DNA of 7,894 nucleotides from an uncultured Eubacteriales bacterium (GTDB lineage Bacteria; Bacillota; Clostridia; Oscillospirales; CAG-272). The position numbers and the translations under genes are program-made. The first letter of the stretch is position 1. Each line of letters starts with the position of its first letter. The notes under the pieces are model-generated. The model had not been told where the DNA came from, searched no databases, and saw nothing but the letters and a program-made list of their open reading frames with translations. Positions 5,583-7,894 of the stretch are shown here, one piece after another. Location: contig CAKSPL010000049.1 of assembly GCA_934481325.1 (NCBI GenBank), positions 1 to 7,894 on the forward strand, written 5' to 3'.

Positions 5583-7868
5583 TTACTCTGCCGCCTTTGC
5601 ACGCAATTCCACCGCTTTTTCCGTCTCGCCCAATTTTTCGTAAACATCAGCAAGTTCGCAGAGCGTTCGGACAGTTGCCTTTCCTTTCTCCCCAAACTTT
5701 GTACAGCAGAAATTGTAATATCGGGACAGGCGATCCGCCTCCTCAAGGAGATTTTGGCATTTTTCCTGCATCAAATTCAACAGGTCTTTTGCCGCTACTG
5801 TTTTTGGATGAGTTGCACCGATTACCTCGCGAAAAAGCGGGTATGCCTTTTGACACAATTCTAACGTTTTCTGAAAATCACCTGCGCGATAATATGCAAC
5901 CGCCAGATCTCCCAGCGAACTCAGTGTATCCGGGTGCTTCTCTCCAAATACCTCACATCGGAGAGAGTATGCCTTTTGCTGCAATTCCAATTGCTGTTGA
6001 CAGTCTCCTGTATCACCGTATGCAATTGCCAAATTGTTCAGAGACAACAGCGTATCCGGATGCCTCTCGCCAAGCACCTCACATTGGAGAGAATACACTT
6101 TTTGACACAACTCCAACGACTTTTGAAAAGCACCCAATTCGCCATATGCAGTCGCCAAGTTGTTCAAAATAGTAAGTGTTTCCGGGTGTTTCTCTCCGAA
6201 TATCTCGCAACCGAGAGGATATATTTTTTGATATAATTCCAATCTTTTGCAAAAATCACCCGTATTGCCGTATGCATTCGCCAAATTACACAGTGATAAC
6301 AGCGTATCCGGATGTTTTTCTCCAAGCACCCCAAGCCGGAGAGAATATACACTTTGACACAATTCCAGTCCTTTGGAATAATCCCCTGTTGCTCCATATG
6401 CAATTGCCAGATTGTTCAGAGACGACAGCGTATCCGGATGCTTCTCCCCAAGCACCTCGCATCGGAGAGAATATGCTTTTTGATGCAATTCCAACGACTC
6501 TTGAAAATCACCCGTATCACAATATGCAACTGCCAAATTGTTCAGAGACTTCAGTGTGTTCGGGTGCTTCTCTCCAAGTGCCTCGCATCGGAGGGAATAT
6601 GCTTTTTGATGCAATTCCAACGCTTTTTGAAAATCGCCCGTATAATAGTATACAACCGCCAAATTATCGAGAGCCGCCAGTGTCTCGGGGTCATTTTCGC
6701 CCTTTGTTCGGGAAAAATATTCATAGATGCGCTTCGCCCAGTACAATGCCTTTTGGTAATCCACTTCCACGCGCTCGCCGTTCAGGTACATTTTTTGCAG
6801 CTTCATCATCGCCTCGGGCAATTCCGCTTCGGCGGCGGAGGTAATCAGCTCCACGGCATACCGGGGGTTGACCTCCACGTCGATGCCTTCCAGATATGCC
6901 AGCCCCAACAGGTAGTTGTGCTCCGGGTCGTCCTCGTTCGGCTTTACGACAAGCGTTTTCAGTGCCTCCCGGATGCCGGCGTCCAGCGTCTCCTCGTTCC
7001 GTGCGTCCACGCACGCGGGGATGCCGCAATACCGCTTTTCCAGCTCCCCTCGGTCGGTTTTCTCCATCTCCGCGGGCAGAATCCGCTTTCCCGCCTCCAT
7101 CGCCTTGGGGTATTCCACCTTTTGCACATAGTTCTGCTCGTTCACAAGGTTAGGGGTCACCAGGAGCGCAAACAGGTCGCTTTTCTCCAATGCCTTTGCA
7201 ATGTTTTGATTGAAATTCTCCCCCGGCGTCAGAAATTCGTCATACCAGATAGCAACATCCCGGTATCGGGGGTTTTGGTGAATCAACCGCATCAACTCGT
7301 TGGCGCGGTGGCGGTCCTTTTTGCGGTAGCTGAGAAAGATATACGCATCAAACGCCTGCCGCACGCGCGCGGCGGTGGCATCGTCGGTCAGAACCGAGGC
7401 AAGGTACTTTTCCAGCTTTGCCTCATAGCCAATCTCGCTGGCATCCCGGCTGTACGGGCTTAAATACTGCCGCTCGCCGAAACGCCCGGCGTAAAAGGTG
7501 TCAATTCCCGTTTCCATCATCAGCGGCAGGACCGAAATCGGGTGCGCGCCTGCCGTGGCATAGGCGAAATCGGCGTCCATTGCGCGATTCGGCTCACTCA
7601 ACAGGCGGTAGGTAACGGGCATTACAAACAGGTTCATCTGCCCGAGGTCGGAATCCAGATACTGCTCCGGAATCGGTGCCGTCATATCTCCGGTATAGTA
7701 AATCGCGCAATCCTGCGTTTTGAAAATATCCTCACAAACCTTGTCAAAATACCGTTCAAAATCCGTCGGGTGACAGGTAAAATACACCTTCCGCTTGCCC
7801 GAGGGCGAGGAACCGCCCCGCGTGCGCACCTTCATATACTGCAACGTGCTGTCGCGTTTCTCTTCCAT
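5583..7868 (-). CDS. Tandem TIR, SEL1-like and TPR repeat protein (putative NADase-type immune protein)
   Basis: 761 residues, no signal peptide or membrane helix, so cytoplasmic. Order: TIR-like domain 1 (~26-125, from KVYFTCHPTDF), linker, TIR domain 2 (~172-288) with DAYIFLSYRKKD, AIWYDEFLTPGENF, LFALLVTPNLV and NYVQKVEYPKA, SEL1-like helices (~313-385), then nine 42-residue TPR units (391-761) of the kinesin-light-chain type (EKHPDTLSSLNNLA). Glu252 in VEYPKA sits where catalytic Glu of NAD-cleaving TIR domains (such as SARM1) is found. In bacteria, TIR domains joined to repeat sensors often act in anti-phage defence by depleting NAD or making a signal; that role is inferred here. Start: AAAGGA lies 9 bases before the ATG at 7868; an alternative is Met12. 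The TPR half is visibly more AT-rich than the TIR half and neighbours. It is convergent with rlmH; no partner gene is visible. Confidence 0.87.
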   Translation of the reverse strand: MEEKRDSTLQYMKVRTRGGSSPSGKRKVYFTCHPTDFERYFDKVCEDIFKTQDCAIYYTGDMTAPIPEQYLDSDLGQMNLFVMPVTYRLLSEPNRAMDADFAYATAGAHPISVLPLMMETGIDTFYAGRFGERQYLSPYSRDASEIGYEAKLEKYLASVLTDDATAARVRQAFDAYIFLSYRKKDRHRANELMRLIHQNPRYRDVAIWYDEFLTPGENFNQNIAKALEKSDLFALLVTPNLVNEQNYVQKVEYPKAMEAGKRILPAEMEKTDRGELEKRYCGIPACVDARNEETLDAGIREALKTLVVKPNEDDPEHNYLLGLAYLEGIDVEVNPRYAVELITSAAEAELPEAMMKLQKMYLNGERVEVDYQKALYWAKRIYEYFSRTKGENDPETLAALDNLAVVYYYTGDFQKALELHQKAYSLRCEALGEKHPNTLKSLNNLAVAYCDTGDFQESLELHQKAYSLRCEVLGEKHPDTLSSLNNLAIAYGATGDYSKGLELCQSVYSLRLGVLGEKHPDTLLSLCNLANAYGNTGDFCKRLELYQKIYPLGCEIFGEKHPETLTILNNLATAYGELGAFQKSLELCQKVYSLQCEVLGERHPDTLLSLNNLAIAYGDTGDCQQQLELQQKAYSLRCEVFGEKHPDTLSSLGDLAVAYYRAGDFQKTLELCQKAYPLFREVIGATHPKTVAAKDLLNLMQEKCQNLLEEADRLSRYYNFCCTKFGEKGKATVRTLCELADVYEKLGETEKAVELRAKAAE
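5586..6698 (-). repeat. 126-bp direct repeats encoding nine 42-residue TPR units
   Basis: Units in coding order: 6698-6573, 6572-6447, 6446-6321, 6320-6195, 6194-6069, 6068-5943, 5942-5817, 5816-5691 and a short last one 5690-5586. Units 1-7 share the pattern [EK]HP-T-L--LNNLA-AY---GD--K-LEL-QK-Y-LRCEV-G with no insertions or deletions, and their DNA is similar too. Unit 8 has lost most consensus residues but keeps exactly 42 residues; unit 9 (35 residues) ends the protein. This is an internally amplified array inside the TIR-TPR gene. Confidence 0.9.
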
Positions 7869-7894
7869 CTTCCCGCTTCCTTTCTGAAAATGAT

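Noticed and set aside
5216..6403. Long plus-strand open frames across the rlmH end and the TPR region
   Set aside because: They are antisense shadows of the 126-bp repeats and of rlmH: the translations show only the repeat period, no domain and no ribosome binding site.

Overview
The window looks like chromosomal DNA from a fairly GC-rich member of the Firmicutes, most likely class Clostridia. The evidence is the full-length HPr kinase/phosphorylase, a galactokinase with the N-terminal extension seen in clostridial enzymes, a YycJ/WalJ-type metallohydrolase next to RlmH, a PrsA-like lipoprotein and AGGAG-type ribosome binding sites. I cannot place it to genus.

Layout. (1) Bases 1-887, minus strand: 5' part of a gene for a secreted parvulin-like lipoprotein that runs off the left edge. 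(2) Bases 888-1108: divergent control region with a strong extended -10 promoter facing right, a TATAAT box facing left, a perfect 9-bp inverted repeat around the right-facing promoter and a 12-bp CG palindrome. (3) Bases 1109-5330, plus strand: hprK, galK, a three-helix membrane protein of unknown function, a WalJ-family metallohydrolase and rlmH. hprK and galK are 24 bases apart. After galK there is a 74-base gap with a long hairpin. The membrane protein and metallohydrolase genes overlap by ATGA, and rlmH follows six bases later. (4) Bases 5331-5582: five degenerate ~29-bp tandem repeats followed by a two-way terminator. (5) Bases 5583-7868, minus strand: a 761-codon gene encoding two TIR-like domains, a SEL1-like stretch and nine 42-residue kinesin-light-chain-type TPR units.

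How the genes fit together. hprK and galK form a carbon-use pair: HprK controls catabolite repression through HPr, and GalK makes galactose-1-phosphate. The metallohydrolase and RlmH are housekeeping neighbours. The TIR-TPR gene is the accessory part: its architecture, an NADase-type TIR plus a repeat sensor, resembles prokaryotic immune proteins. The N-terminal ~100 residues can be aligned by eye with the canonical TIR domain that follows, suggesting a tandem TIR pair in which the first copy has Asp where the second has the presumed catalytic Glu. Other points of interest are a 27-bp tandem repeat in an N-terminal extension of the metallohydrolase and the loss of the usual histidines from the parvulin domain. 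No RNA genes, CRISPR array, insertion sequence or transposase were seen.
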